A DNA stretch of 64,000 nucleotides from JAAEKA01 sp049299095 (GTDB lineage Bacteria > Chloroflexota > Anaerolineae > JAAEKA01): assembly GCA_049299095.1 (NCBI GenBank), contig JBAQWV010000065.1, forward strand, positions 35,470-99,469. The letters are read 5' to 3'. Shown here in pieces: positions 58,212 to 64,000 of the stretch (its first letter is position 1; the number at the start of each line of letters is the position of its first letter). The notes under the pieces are model-generated. The model was not told where the DNA came from. It saw only the letters and a list, made by a program, of their open reading frames with translations, and made no database searches. The position numbers were made by a program, and so were the translations under genes.

Positions 58212-60224
58212 TTACCTGGCGCTGCTGATTTCGTTCAGCGCCTGTTCGATTTGGTCGGCCACATGCTCCAGGTCGGCTTCGCTGATGACCAGCGGCGGTA
58301 GCAGCCGCAACACGGTGGAGCCAGCGGGCAAGGCCAGCACCCCGCGCGCTTGCAGGGCTTGCAGCACCGGTGTTACCTTAATGCGCAAGTCGAGGCCGAT
58401 CAGCAGCCCCACCCCGCGTACTTCGCGGATCAAGGGAGAGTTGATAGCACGCAGGCGGGCTTGCATGGCTGCGCCCAGCCGCGCGGCCCGCGCGGGCAAG
58501 TCATCGCGTTGCAGTGTATCCAGAGTCGCCAGCGCCGCCGCGCAAGCCAACGGGTTGCCGCCGAATGTACTGCCGTGCAGTAGTGGGCGCAAACCCTGCA
58601 CGCGCGGGCCGATCAAGCAGGCACCCATCGGTACACCGCCCGCCAACGATTTCGCCAGGGTAAGCAGGTCCGGCTGCAAGTCGGGGTAATGCTCGCAGGC
58701 GAACAACTGACCGGTGCGCCCCAGGCCGGTTTGAATTTCGTCCACAATCAGCAGTGCGCCGCGCGCCTGGCACAGGGCCTGTGCCCCGGCCAAATAAGCG
58801 GGATCGGCCTGATGCACGCCGCCCTCGCCTTGCACCACCTCCAGCAGCACCGCGGCTGTTTGTGCGTGGATCGCCGCATCCAGCGCAGCCAGATCGTTGA
58901 AGGGCACATGCCGAAAGCCGGGCAGCAACGGCTCGAACGGCTGGCGATATTCTTTTTGCCATGTAGCCGAGAGCGCGCCAAGCGTGCGACCGTGAAAGCC
59001 GCGCACCGCGGCCACGATTTCGCTGCGTCCTGTGGACAGGCGCGCGAATTTCAGGGCGGCTTCGATAGCCTCGGCGCCGGAGTTGCACAAAAATGCGCGC
59101 GTCAGCCCGGCGGGGGCAATCCCGGTCAGCCGCGCCAGCAAGGCCGCACGCTGGTCGTTGTAGAAAATCTCCGGGCAGGCGACGAGGCGGCTGGCTTGTG
59201 TGGCAAGCGCGGCCGTCACTGCGGGGTGCGCATGGCCCAGATTGGCCGCGCCCTGCCCGCCGACACAGTCAATATAGACGCGCCCGTCGGCGTCCCACAG
59301 CCGCGCACCTTGTCCGCGCACGATGGCCAGTGGACGCTTGGGGTAGACGCCTGCGGTGTGTGCGGCTTCCTGCTCGATGATGACCGACGCAGCGGGCGCG
59401 GCAGGGGGTTGCCAGTGGCCGATTACCGTTCCTTCGCCTGCCAGCGCGGCGCGGATCGGCTGGGCATGGCGCGAGTCGGCCAGAATCACACAGGCCACCC
59501 CCGCTGCCAATGCTTCGCGGGCAGCCAGCAGCTTTTTCTTCATGCGCCCCTGCGCCAAATCTTCTGCCGCGTCCAGCCCGCCCGGCTCGATCTGGCGAAT
59601 TAGGCTGGTTTCATCCGGGAACGCAGCCAGCAAGCCGGGCACGTTGCTAAGAATCACCAGCGCGTTCGCTTCTAGCGCACCGGCCAACAGCGCCGCGGCG
59701 CGGTCGCCGTCCACGTTGAGCCGTTCGCCCTGTGTGCCGAGTGCCAGCGGCGCAATCACGGGGGTGTGGCCGCGGTTGAGCAGCAGGCGCAGCAGGTCGC
59801 CATTGGCTTCTGTTAACTGGCCGGTGTAGTCATCGCGGATGATGCGCTGGCGGCCATTTTCCACCGCACGCACCGCATCTTTGCGCCGGGCCAGCAACAG
59901 GCGTCCATCCACGCCGGACAGTCCCACCGCGTCACAGCCCAGATGCTGCAAAGTGGCGACGATCTGCTTGTTCATCTGGCCCGCGGCCGCGGCCACGTAC
60001 AGATCGAGCGTTTCCGGGTCGGTGTAGCGGCTGACGTGGCCGGAGGGGGAGGTGATCTGGCGCACGGGCACACCGGCGCGTTCGGCCAGCGTATTGGCCG
60101 CAGCCGACGCGCCGTGGACTAGCACGATGGGCCAGCCTTCGGCTACCAGCGTGGCGATGTCGTTCAGCACGGCGTCTGTGTCCACGCCTGCCGCGCCGCC
60201 GAGTTTGATGACAATCGGGTTCAT
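58212..60224 (-). CDS. LysZ-LysJ fusion: [LysW]-aminoadipate kinase plus aminotransferase
   Basis: A 670-residue bifunctional chain in one uninterrupted frame. Residues 1 to about 262 are an amino-acid kinase of the ArgB/LysZ type: MNPIVIKLGGAAGVD, VLVHGASAAANTLAE, NVDGDRAAALLAGAL and GRMKKKLLAAREAL. Residues from about 285 are a class III PLP aminotransferase of the ArgD/LysJ type: DADGRVYIDCVGGQGAANLGH, FLCNSGAEAIEAALKFAR and VDEIQTGLGRTGQLFA. The Schiff-base Lys525 is in LTLAKSLAGGVPMGA. These are steps 2 and 4 of the LysW cycle; the intervening reductase LysY is encoded just upstream. ATG 60224 was chosen because MNPIVIKLGGA is the family start. ArgB-ArgD roles in arginine synthesis are possible too. 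Confidence 0.92.
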   Translation of the reverse strand: MNPIVIKLGGAAGVDTDAVLNDIATLVAEGWPIVLVHGASAAANTLAERAGVPVRQITSPSGHVSRYTDPETLDLYVAAAAGQMNKQIVATLQHLGCDAVGLSGVDGRLLLARRKDAVRAVENGRQRIIRDDYTGQLTEANGDLLRLLLNRGHTPVIAPLALGTQGERLNVDGDRAAALLAGALEANALVILSNVPGLLAAFPDETSLIRQIEPGGLDAAEDLAQGRMKKKLLAAREALAAGVACVILADSRHAQPIRAALAGEGTVIGHWQPPAAPAASVIIEQEAAHTAGVYPKRPLAIVRGQGARLWDADGRVYIDCVGGQGAANLGHAHPAVTAALATQASRLVACPEIFYNDQRAALLARLTGIAPAGLTRAFLCNSGAEAIEAALKFARLSTGRSEIVAAVRGFHGRTLGALSATWQKEYRQPFEPLLPGFRHVPFNDLAALDAAIHAQTAAVLLEVVQGEGGVHQADPAYLAGAQALCQARGALLIVDEIQTGLGRTGQLFACEHYPDLQPDLLTLAKSLAGGVPMGACLIGPRVQGLRPLLHGSTFGGNPLACAAALATLDTLQRDDLPARAARLGAAMQARLRAINSPLIREVRGVGLLIGLDLRIKVTPVLQALQARGVLALPAGSTVLRLLPPLVISEADLEHVADQIEQALNEISSAR

Positions 60225-60241
60225 GGGGGTCTCCTGGGCGC

Positions 60242-61297
60242 TCAGGCGGGGTGCAGGCCGGTGAATGTAAGCCCGGCGGCTTCGTCCAGTCCGCACATCA
60301 GGTTCATGCACTGCACCGCGCTGCCTGCCGCGCCCTTGCCGAGGTTATCAATGGCGGCCAGCGTCACCAGCCGCCCGCTGGCAGGTTCCAGCTCCCAACC
60401 TACATCGGCCAGGTTGGTGCCTGCCAACAGCTTCGGTTCAGGGTGGCGATAGATGCCGCCGCGCTCATGCACGATGCGCACAAACGGTTCGCTGCCGTAG
60501 GTGGCGCGGTATGCGCGCCACAGGTCTTTGTCGCTCAAGCCGGGCTGCACCCAGGCATGGGCGGTGGCCAGCACCCCGCGCACCAGTTCTATGGAGGTGA
60601 CGGAGAGATGCACATCGGGCAGGCCGAGGACCTGACGCACTTCGGCCTGATGGCGGTGACCGGTGGGGGCAAAGGAACGCAGCGCGCCTGCGCGTTCAGG
60701 ATGATGTGACGCGGCGCTGGCGCTGGCGCCGCCTTCTGATGACCCCGCCTTGATGTCTACGATCACGGGCAGATCGCGGCGCAGTAGCCCGGCCTGCACC
60801 AGCGGCCAGAGGGCCAGGGTGGCCGCGGTGGCGTTGCAGCCGACGCCGGAGACATGCGCGGCGGCACGGATGGCCGCGCGGTTGGTTTCGGGCAGGCCGT
60901 AAACAAAGCGGTCAAGCCAGTCGGGCGCGGTGTGGGCTGCGCCATAGGTGGCGGCGTAGGTGGCGGGGTCGTTTAAACGGAAGTCGGCGGAAAGATCAAC
61001 GATGCGGGGGGCCAGGGTGGTGAAGTGGTCGAGGTGGCGTTGGGCTTCGCCGTGGGGCAGGGCGAGGAAGAGGAGGTCGCAGGGGGCCAGTTCGCTGAGC
61101 GTGGTGAAGCGGAGGGGTGGGATGCGTCCACCCGCGGGGCGCAGGTTGGGATGGACGCTGTGAACGAAGTCACCGGCCCGCGATTCCGAGGTGACCTGGG
61201 CGATTTCGACGTGCGGATGCCCCAGCAGCAGACGGATCAGCTCGCCGCCGCCATAGCCGGAGCCTCCCGCGATGGCAACGCGCAGGCGGGTTGTCAT
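60242..61297 (-). CDS. lysY: [LysW]-aminoadipyl-phosphate reductase (LysY)
   Basis: A 351-residue NADPH-dependent reductase of the ArgC/LysY family. RVAIAGGSGYGGGELIRLLLGHP (about 6-28, given in part) binds NADPH, SADFRL follows, and the catalytic Cys is in SGVGCNATAATLALWPL. The insert SSEGGASASAASHHPERAG is characteristic of LysY-type members. It reduces the LysW-gamma-aminoadipyl phosphate to the semialdehyde. Its ATG overlaps the lysX stop by 4 bp (ATGA), and the fused kinase/aminotransferase gene follows after 17 bp. Confidence 0.93.
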   Translation of the reverse strand: MTTRLRVAIAGGSGYGGGELIRLLLGHPHVEIAQVTSESRAGDFVHSVHPNLRPAGGRIPPLRFTTLSELAPCDLLFLALPHGEAQRHLDHFTTLAPRIVDLSADFRLNDPATYAATYGAAHTAPDWLDRFVYGLPETNRAAIRAAAHVSGVGCNATAATLALWPLVQAGLLRRDLPVIVDIKAGSSEGGASASAASHHPERAGALRSFAPTGHRHQAEVRQVLGLPDVHLSVTSIELVRGVLATAHAWVQPGLSDKDLWRAYRATYGSEPFVRIVHERGGIYRHPEPKLLAGTNLADVGWELEPASGRLVTLAAIDNLGKGAAGSAVQCMNLMCGLDEAAGLTFTGLHPA

Positions 61298-62163
61298 GAA
61301 GGCACCTCCCGCGCTTGCTGCACGACGTAGGCCGCGACGCGGGCGGGAATGTCTACGCCGGTGGTGGTGATGCTGTTGCGGAATTCCATGGTGTGATTGA
61401 CTTCGTTGACCAGCAGGCCACGGTCGGGATCTTCCAGAACATCCACCGCCAGCACGCCACCCCCCACCGCCGCGGCGGTGCGGCGACACAGCTCGGCCAG
61501 CTCCGGTGTCACCGGACAATGGCTGGCCTGGCCGCCGCGGGCGGTGTTGGTGATCCAGTGTGACGCATCACGGTAGATGGCGCAGACGGTTTCATCGCCG
61601 ATCACGAAGGCGCGAATGTCACGGCCGGGCTTGGCGATATATTGCTGGATGTAGAAGATGCTGTGCAGGTAATTGCCTAGTACCTCTTTGTGTTCCAGCA
61701 ATGCCTCGGCCGCATCGCGGTCGTTGATGCGGGCCAGCAGGCGGCCCCACGATCCTACCACCGGCTTGAGGACGACGGGATAGCCCAGTTCTTCGATGGC
61801 TTGCAGCGCAGCTTGCGCGGTGAAGGCGGTGCGAGTGGGGGGCTGGGGGATGCCGGCTTCGTCCAGGGCGGCGCTGGTGAGCAGCTTGTCCCAGCAGGTG
61901 GCTGCGGTGGCGTAGGTGTTGACGGTGCGAATCCCTGCGGCTTGCAACAGGCGGAGGGTATACAGGCCGCGCGCGGCACTGAGCGAACGTTCTAGCACGA
62001 TGTCGGCCTGAATCGGGTAGGGGACGCTGCCACCGGCGACTGGCAACACCAGCTCGTCGTCGTTGACGATCTGCACAGCCGCGCCGGTGGCTTGCAGCGC
62101 GGTCAGCAGTAGTTTTTCCTCGACGCGGATGCGCGAGACGATCATGGCAACGGTGACGTTCAT
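61294..62163 (-). CDS. lysX: LysW-aminoadipate ligase (LysX)
   Basis: A 289-residue ATP-grasp ligase that joins 2-aminoadipate to the C-terminal Glu of LysW. NVTVAMIVSRIRVEEKLLL is the RimK/LysX start, YPVVLKPVVGSWGRLLARIND binds ATP (given in part), and IQQYIAKPGRDIRAFVIGDE and WITNTARGGQASHCP follow. Mg ligands lie in VDVLEDPDRGLLVNEVNHTMEF. Length fits LysX (about 280). It overlaps lysW by 4 bp and lysY by 4 bp. ArgX activity on glutamate is a possible second role. Confidence 0.95.
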   Translation of the reverse strand: MNVTVAMIVSRIRVEEKLLLTALQATGAAVQIVNDDELVLPVAGGSVPYPIQADIVLERSLSAARGLYTLRLLQAAGIRTVNTYATAATCWDKLLTSAALDEAGIPQPPTRTAFTAQAALQAIEELGYPVVLKPVVGSWGRLLARINDRDAAEALLEHKEVLGNYLHSIFYIQQYIAKPGRDIRAFVIGDETVCAIYRDASHWITNTARGGQASHCPVTPELAELCRRTAAAVGGGVLAVDVLEDPDRGLLVNEVNHTMEFRNSITTTGVDIPARVAAYVVQQAREVPS

Positions 62164-62330
62164 TCGCCCCAGTCCTCAGCTTCTTCGGGGGCTAGTTCTA
62201 ACATGAGCGGGTCGAGGGTGGTCACTTCCAGGTCAGCGCCGCAGGCGGGACAGGGAACGATCTCGCCTTGCAGCGGGTCGCGGAGGGTGAGGGGGCCTTC
62301 ACATTCGGGGCAGATTGCTTCGAGTAGCAT
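62160..62330 (-). CDS. lysW: Amino-group carrier protein LysW
   Basis: A 56-residue carrier protein. Cys7, Cys10, Cys27 and Cys30 (CPEC and CPAC) form a zinc ribbon. The acidic tail ends in EDWGE, the invariant C-terminus whose last Glu carries the substrate. It shields the alpha-amino group of aminoadipate and presents it to LysX, LysZ, LysY and LysJ through its negative surface. ATG 62330 follows AAGGAGACTC at good spacing. It is the first structural gene of the operon, 163 bp past the leader peptide and behind two terminators. Confidence 0.96.
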   Translation of the reverse strand: MLLEAICPECEGPLTLRDPLQGEIVPCPACGADLEVTTLDPLMLELAPEEAEDWGE

Positions 62331-62355
62331 GAGAGTCTCCTTATGATGAGATATA

Positions 62356-62390
62356 AAAATGCCCATCTGCACCGCGGGGTGGAGATGGGC
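62356..62390 (-). terminator. Terminator 2 in the lys leader
   Basis: On the minus strand GCCCATCT (62390-62383) and AGATGGGC (62368-62361) extend through CACC/GGTG with one mismatch and a GCGG-type loop. ATTTTTATAT follows. It lies 26-60 bp before the lysW start. Confidence 0.85.
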
Positions 62391-62427
62391 TGCATTGCCC
62401 GGCAAAATGAGCTGCGTTCGATGAAAT

Positions 62428-62464
62428 AAAAAGCCCTGGCAGGCGATGTGGGCCTGCCAGGGCT
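62428..62464 (-). terminator. Terminator 1 (attenuator) in the lys leader
   Basis: AGCCCTGGCAGGC (62464-62452) pairs exactly with GCCTGCCAGGGCT (62444-62432) around a 7-nt loop on the minus strand. A T-rich tail, TTTTATTT, follows. It lies 30 nt after the leader-peptide stop, before lysW. Confidence 0.9.
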
Positions 62465-62493
62465 GCTGCGTTGATTAGCTGTGGTGAGCGTTC

Positions 62494-62577
62494 TCAAGCA
62501 CAAACGGCCATCCCTGTGCAGGCCAGGCAAGGCTTCTTGGACTTGATGCTCTTCTTGTAGAAAGATGATAGGTTCAT
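62494..62577 (-). CDS. Lysine-rich leader peptide of the lys operon
   Basis: A 27-residue frame that lies between a strong promoter and two terminators. Residues 7-20 read YKKSIKSKKPCLAC, so five of the residues 8-15 are Lys, all AAG codons. The start is ATG 62577 and the stop is TGA 62494. There is no strong Shine-Dalgarno. The position, length and cluster of codons for the end product match the leader peptides of amino-acid attenuators. A segment just after the Lys codons, GCCTTGCC, can pair with GGCAGGC of terminator 1, a possible antiterminator. Peptide-mediated attenuation has been described for the Thermus lysine cluster, to my recollection. The expression of this one is inferred. Confidence 0.75.
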   Translation of the reverse strand: MNLSSFYKKSIKSKKPCLACTGMAVCA

Positions 62578-62607
62578 GATAGGTTTTTGTCAGCTACAGT
62601 GGCTGCT

Positions 62608-62635
62608 ATTGTAGCGATGTCGCGCGATGTGTCAA
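62608..62635 (-). promoter_or_regulatory. Promoter of the lysine operon
   Basis: TTGACA (62635-62630), 16-bp spacer, TACAAT (62613-62608) on the minus strand. The start is predicted near 62601, giving a leader RNA of about 270 nt up to lysW. Confidence 0.85.
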
Positions 62636-62677
62636 ATCGTCGTGACGCGGCTGGCCTGTGATGGGTCGTTGAGCAAA

Positions 62678-62706
62678 TTGTCTTCCGATCCTGCGCGCAT
62701 TATAAT
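62678..62706 (+). promoter_or_regulatory. Promoter of the membrane protein gene at 62780
   Basis: TTGTCT (62678-62683), 17-bp spacer, TATAAT (62701-62706). The start is predicted near 62713. It is divergent from the lys promoter 43 bp away. Confidence 0.8.
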
Positions 62707-62779
62707 TCTTCTTGCATGAGACAGGGGCTATGGTGTGTGACTAGCCCAGATGGAAAGGATGACCCACAGGAGGATAGAA

Positions 62780-63835
62780 ATGGATTACGGTGCGGTTTTT
62801 AGCGGGACGTTGCGCCTGTTGTGGCGCGAAAAGCGCCTGACGCTGTTGAGCCTGATCGGTACGGCGCTATCGGGTATCGGCATGGCCGCGTACATAGTGA
62901 TGCTGTTCGACTGGCAGCGGCGCTTTTTTCAGATGATCTCTAGTTCAGTCATTTTGCAAAACAATGAGATGCCGGAAGGCTTTATGACCAGCATGGTGAT
63001 GCTGTTCGGCGGCATCAGTATCTTCATACTCCTCAGTCTGGTGGCCTATATCATCAGCCTGGTGACGCGCGCGGGGGGTATCAGCGAAGCGCGGCGGGCG
63101 CTGGACGGAGAGAGGGTCGAGGTGGGGCGTGGTCTGCGCAGCGGCATGCGCCGTGCTGCGCGCATGTTCGCCATAGACCTGCTATGGTGGTTGCCGGCTG
63201 TTGTGCTCTTTGGCGGGCTTTATCTCGTCTTCCTTTTAACGACTTTCCTGCCGATGAGTGGCATGTCCTCTGCGGCTAGCGAAGAGCAAATAGCTACGGC
63301 AGCATCTGCGGCTACGGGCGGCTTTTTCCTGTTTTTCTGTGCATTGGCCTGTCTGGGCTTGCTGTATACCGTGGTTCACAGTGTCTTCAGCCCGCTGATG
63401 TATCAATCGGCGGTGCAGAAGCAGCATAGCCTGGGCCAGGCTATCCGGGAAGGCTGGTGGCTGAGTCGTACCAATCTGGGGCCGATGCTGGTTTTGATGC
63501 TGTTGAGCGCCGTTGTCATTCTGGTGATCTCGGTGGTGATGCAGTTGGCGGCCTTGCCGCTTTCGGCAGGTGCGATGGGCGGGCTGATGACGATGGCGAG
63601 CAGTATTGAACAGGGGAGTGTGCCTGCGACGGTCTCGCCTGTAGTGAGCGTCATCACGCTGCTGGGCGGCGTGTTGTATGCCATTGTTGCCGCGCTGTTG
63701 ACCGCAATCATGCAGGCTTTTCAATTCACGCTATACGCGAATGTGTACCGTCGGCTGACCGCGCCCGCGGCGGGCAGCACGCCGGACAGCCTGCTGCCCG
63801 CAGAACCGCCGGTGTTGATCGAACCGGCGGCGTAA
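62780..63835 (+). CDS. Multi-pass membrane protein, unknown function
   Basis: A 351-residue integral membrane protein with about six hydrophobic segments. They lie near residues 20-45, 75-100, 140-165, 180-205, 235-270 and 290-330. The opening MDYGAVFSGTLRLLWREKRLTLL resembles DUF6159/DUF7847-like proteins and the protein at 14550, with a short cytosolic helix before the first membrane span. A soluble loop between spans 2 and 3 contains REGWWLSRTNLG-like helices later in the chain. No catalytic motif was recognised. AGGAGG (62768-62773) fixes ATG 62780. The C-terminal 35 residues are Pro/Ala rich. A terminator follows. Confidence 0.72.
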   Translation: MDYGAVFSGTLRLLWREKRLTLLSLIGTALSGIGMAAYIVMLFDWQRRFFQMISSSVILQNNEMPEGFMTSMVMLFGGISIFILLSLVAYIISLVTRAGGISEARRALDGERVEVGRGLRSGMRRAARMFAIDLLWWLPAVVLFGGLYLVFLLTTFLPMSGMSSAASEEQIATAASAATGGFFLFFCALACLGLLYTVVHSVFSPLMYQSAVQKQHSLGQAIREGWWLSRTNLGPMLVLMLLSAVVILVISVVMQLAALPLSAGAMGGLMTMASSIEQGSVPATVSPVVSVITLLGGVLYAIVAALLTAIMQAFQFTLYANVYRRLTAPAAGSTPDSLLPAEPPVLIEPAA

Positions 63836-63862
63836 ATCATCATTGGTCTGGACAGGAAACCC

Positions 63863-63898
63863 AAAGCAGCGGCACGCATAGGTGGCCGCTGCTTTTTT
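63863..63898 (+). terminator. Terminator after the 62780 membrane protein gene
   Basis: A GCAGCGGC stem (63866-63873) pairs with GCCGCTGC (63885-63892), extended by AAA/TTT, and is followed by TTTTTT. It may also serve the incoming minus-strand gene. Confidence 0.85.
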
Positions 63899-63945
63899 GT
63901 TTGATGAAAAGGCGTTTTGAAGCGATGGATCAAGGTCGCTGAACT

Positions 63946-64000
63946 TTATTCTTGCTCCTGACGGAACTGTGTCTCGTAGAGCATGGCATACAGACCATTC
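63946..64000 (-). CDS. C-terminal end of an ABC transporter (partial)
   Basis: The last 17 codons of a minus-strand gene that continues beyond the window. The tail reads NGLYAMLYETQFRQEQE and then TAA at 63948-63946. GLYxxLYxxQFR is the usual C-terminal ending of ABCB/MsbA-type exporters with fused membrane and ATPase domains. The fragment is too short for a firm call. Confidence 0.55.
   Translation of the reverse strand, partial: NGLYAMLYETQFRQEQE

Noticed and set aside
62494..62577. Leader peptide of the lys operon as a second RiPP precursor (Cys-rich end)
   Set aside because: Its position between promoter and terminators and its Lys codons fit attenuation better, and no modifying enzyme is adjacent.
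1..64000. tRNA, rRNA, insertion sequence or prophage genes
   Set aside because: Scanning by eye found no T-loop-like GGTTCRAATC contexts with matching arms, no rRNA-like stretches and no transposase, integrase or phage proteins. Short RNAs could still be missed.

Overview
This 64 kb stretch is a chromosomal segment of a GC-rich bacterium, most likely a member of the Chloroflexota (Anaerolineae/Caldilinea-like). The inference rests on gene content: the LysW-dependent alpha-aminoadipate lysine pathway, a T-box in front of pheST, a GlgE-type glucan operon, a secreted protein ending in a '(F/L)PL'-type C-terminal tail, and many leaderless or TTGNNN-N17-TANNNT promoters. No rRNA, tRNA, CRISPR array, transposase or phage gene was recognised. 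Coding density is high, and most long antisense frames are GC-rich shadows.

Layout. 0-3.3 kb: glycogen/maltose-1-phosphate synthase plus GlgE. 3.4-10 kb: a P-loop kinase-like protein, a HypE/AIR-synthase-like protein (leaderless), a secreted tandem 5'-nucleotidase and an MBL hydrolase. 10-14.3 kb: pheST under a Phe(UUC) T-box. 14.5-17.5 kb: a membrane protein plus gyrB behind a structured leader. 17.6-22.1 kb: an FAD amine oxidase, a class V aminotransferase, a pterin-binding methyltransferase and a Crp/Fnr regulator. 22.3-28.1 kb: a lasso-B2-like cysteine protease, then tkt-tal-zwf-DUF2721. 28.3-38.6 kb: pckG, metG, a GNAT, agmatine deiminase, an ABC-2 exporter and hutU. 38.6-48.2 kb: an exopolysaccharide-type glycosylation locus that ends in an HPr-kinase-like protein, a PqqD/RRE protein and a 51-codon peptide. 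48.3-53 kb: a GH13 amylase, a TetR regulator, two proteins of unknown function and an M23 protein. 53-62.6 kb: a complete lysine operon on the minus strand. 62.7-64 kb: a membrane protein and the tail of an ABC transporter.

The two most notable systems are these. (1) The lysine operon lysW-X-Y-(ZJ fusion)-homocitrate synthase-(TU fusion)-homoisocitrate dehydrogenase-lysK encodes almost the whole route from 2-oxoglutarate to lysine; only the 2-aminoadipate aminotransferase is not seen. It is preceded by a strong promoter, a 27-residue leader peptide with five Lys codons and two tandem terminators, which together look like a translation-coupled attenuator. (2) The PqqD/HPr-kinase/peptide cassette embedded in a glycosyltransferase cluster looks like a peptide-modification (RiPP-like) system. 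Its precursor leader resembles paeninodin-type lasso leaders, but no lasso cyclase is present, and a B2-type protease gene lies 25 kb away.

Functional calls are based on motifs and recalled family resemblance; no database search was run.
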